Of a stretch of DNA of 5,475 nt, positions 5,386 to 5,475 are shown one piece after another (position 1 is the stretch's first letter; each line of letters starts with the position of its first letter). Position numbers and translations under genes: made by a program. Below the pieces are notes generated by a model. It saw nothing but the letters and a program-made list of their open reading frames with translations, made no database searches and was not told the DNA's origin. This DNA comes from Phycisphaerales bacterium (GTDB taxonomy: Bacteria > Planctomycetota > Phycisphaerae > Phycisphaerales > UBA1924): contig JAGVLZ010000100.1 in the NCBI GenBank assembly GCA_020054055.1, positions 1 to 5,475 of the forward strand, given 5' to 3'.

Positions 5386-5475
5386 TCACACTTGAATCTC
5401 GCGCGTGACCCATGCGGCGTTGCAGAGCGACTTGAATCGTTCGGTGTCGAGGGTGTTCCAGGCGTCGAGTGCGGC
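5386..5475 (-). CDS. Unidentified protein, last 29 codons (partial at the window edge)
   Basis: Reading leftwards from the window edge there is an open frame of 29 codons ending in TGA at 5388-5386. The C-terminus includes DAWNTLDTERFKSLC and AAWVTREIQV, which looks helical, and the codons are mostly C- or G-ending as in real genes of this window. The frame differs from that of the SUMF1 fragment just downstream. I do not recognise the family. Its close abutment to a broken gene would suit a mobile-element or other inserted gene, but nothing in these residues proves that. The coding call is tentative because only 90 bases are visible. Confidence 0.4.
   Translation of the reverse strand, partial: AALDAWNTLDTERFKSLCNAAWVTREIQV

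Noticed and set aside
4868..5395. Plus-strand open frame of 175 codons over the FG-GAP end and the SUMF1 fragment
   Set aside because: It is the complement of the SUMF1 fragment and an off-frame of the FG-GAP gene; Arg/Pro/Val-rich with no family match.
5390..5438. Direct repeat ACTTGAATC at 5390-5398 and 5430-5438, considered as a target-site duplication
   Set aside because: Both copies lie inside the same open frame with only 31 bases between, so they do not flank an element. Nine bases can match by chance.

Overview
The window looks like a piece of a high-GC Planctomycetota genome, most likely of the Phycisphaerae type. Three things suggest this: an FG-GAP propeller protein ending in a short Cys-bracketed calcium-loop tail of the kind common in that group; the phrase IPTVPIGNPGNAPD, familiar from planctomycete SUMF1-fold secreted proteins; and a homogentisate dioxygenase of the Bacteroidetes/Planctomycetes-like subfamily. 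This assignment comes from recognised protein text, not from a database search.

Layout. (1) Positions 1-1720, minus strand: two exported proteins in probable operon order. A DUF4331 protein (1720-266) is followed by the start of a DUF4198 protein (147-1, cut by the window edge). Each has a signal peptide and a clear Shine-Dalgarno. (2) Positions 1721-1921: a 201-base divergent control region. (3) Positions 1922-3268, plus strand: homogentisate 1,2-dioxygenase (hmgA), with an unusual Gly/Pro-rich C-terminal tail whose codon composition differs from the body. No other tyrosine-catabolism gene is visible. (4) Positions 3269-3575: a 307-base gap holding a perfect 12-bp inverted repeat and a good extended -10 promoter candidate. 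(5) Positions 3576-4955, plus strand: a secreted seven-bladed FG-GAP beta-propeller protein. Its signal-peptide codons contain an 8-bp tandem repeat, and it ends in a single EF-hand/dockerin-like loop. (6) Positions 4956-5475: a hairpin at the FG-GAP stop codon, then about 170 bases without a convincing gene. After that, on the minus strand, come a SUMF1-fold gene fragment missing both ends (5385-5144) and the last 29 codons of an unidentified gene running in from the right edge.

Only hmgA has a clear metabolic role: ring cleavage in tyrosine/phenylalanine breakdown. The rest are exported or surface proteins of unknown or structural function. The right end looks rearranged, with a broken gene, an inverted repeat and a gene end packed closely together. 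No tRNA, rRNA, CRISPR array or complete insertion sequence was seen, and I found no convincing new multi-gene system. The points most worth checking are the octanucleotide repeat in the FG-GAP signal peptide, the C-terminal tag of that protein, and the decayed right end.
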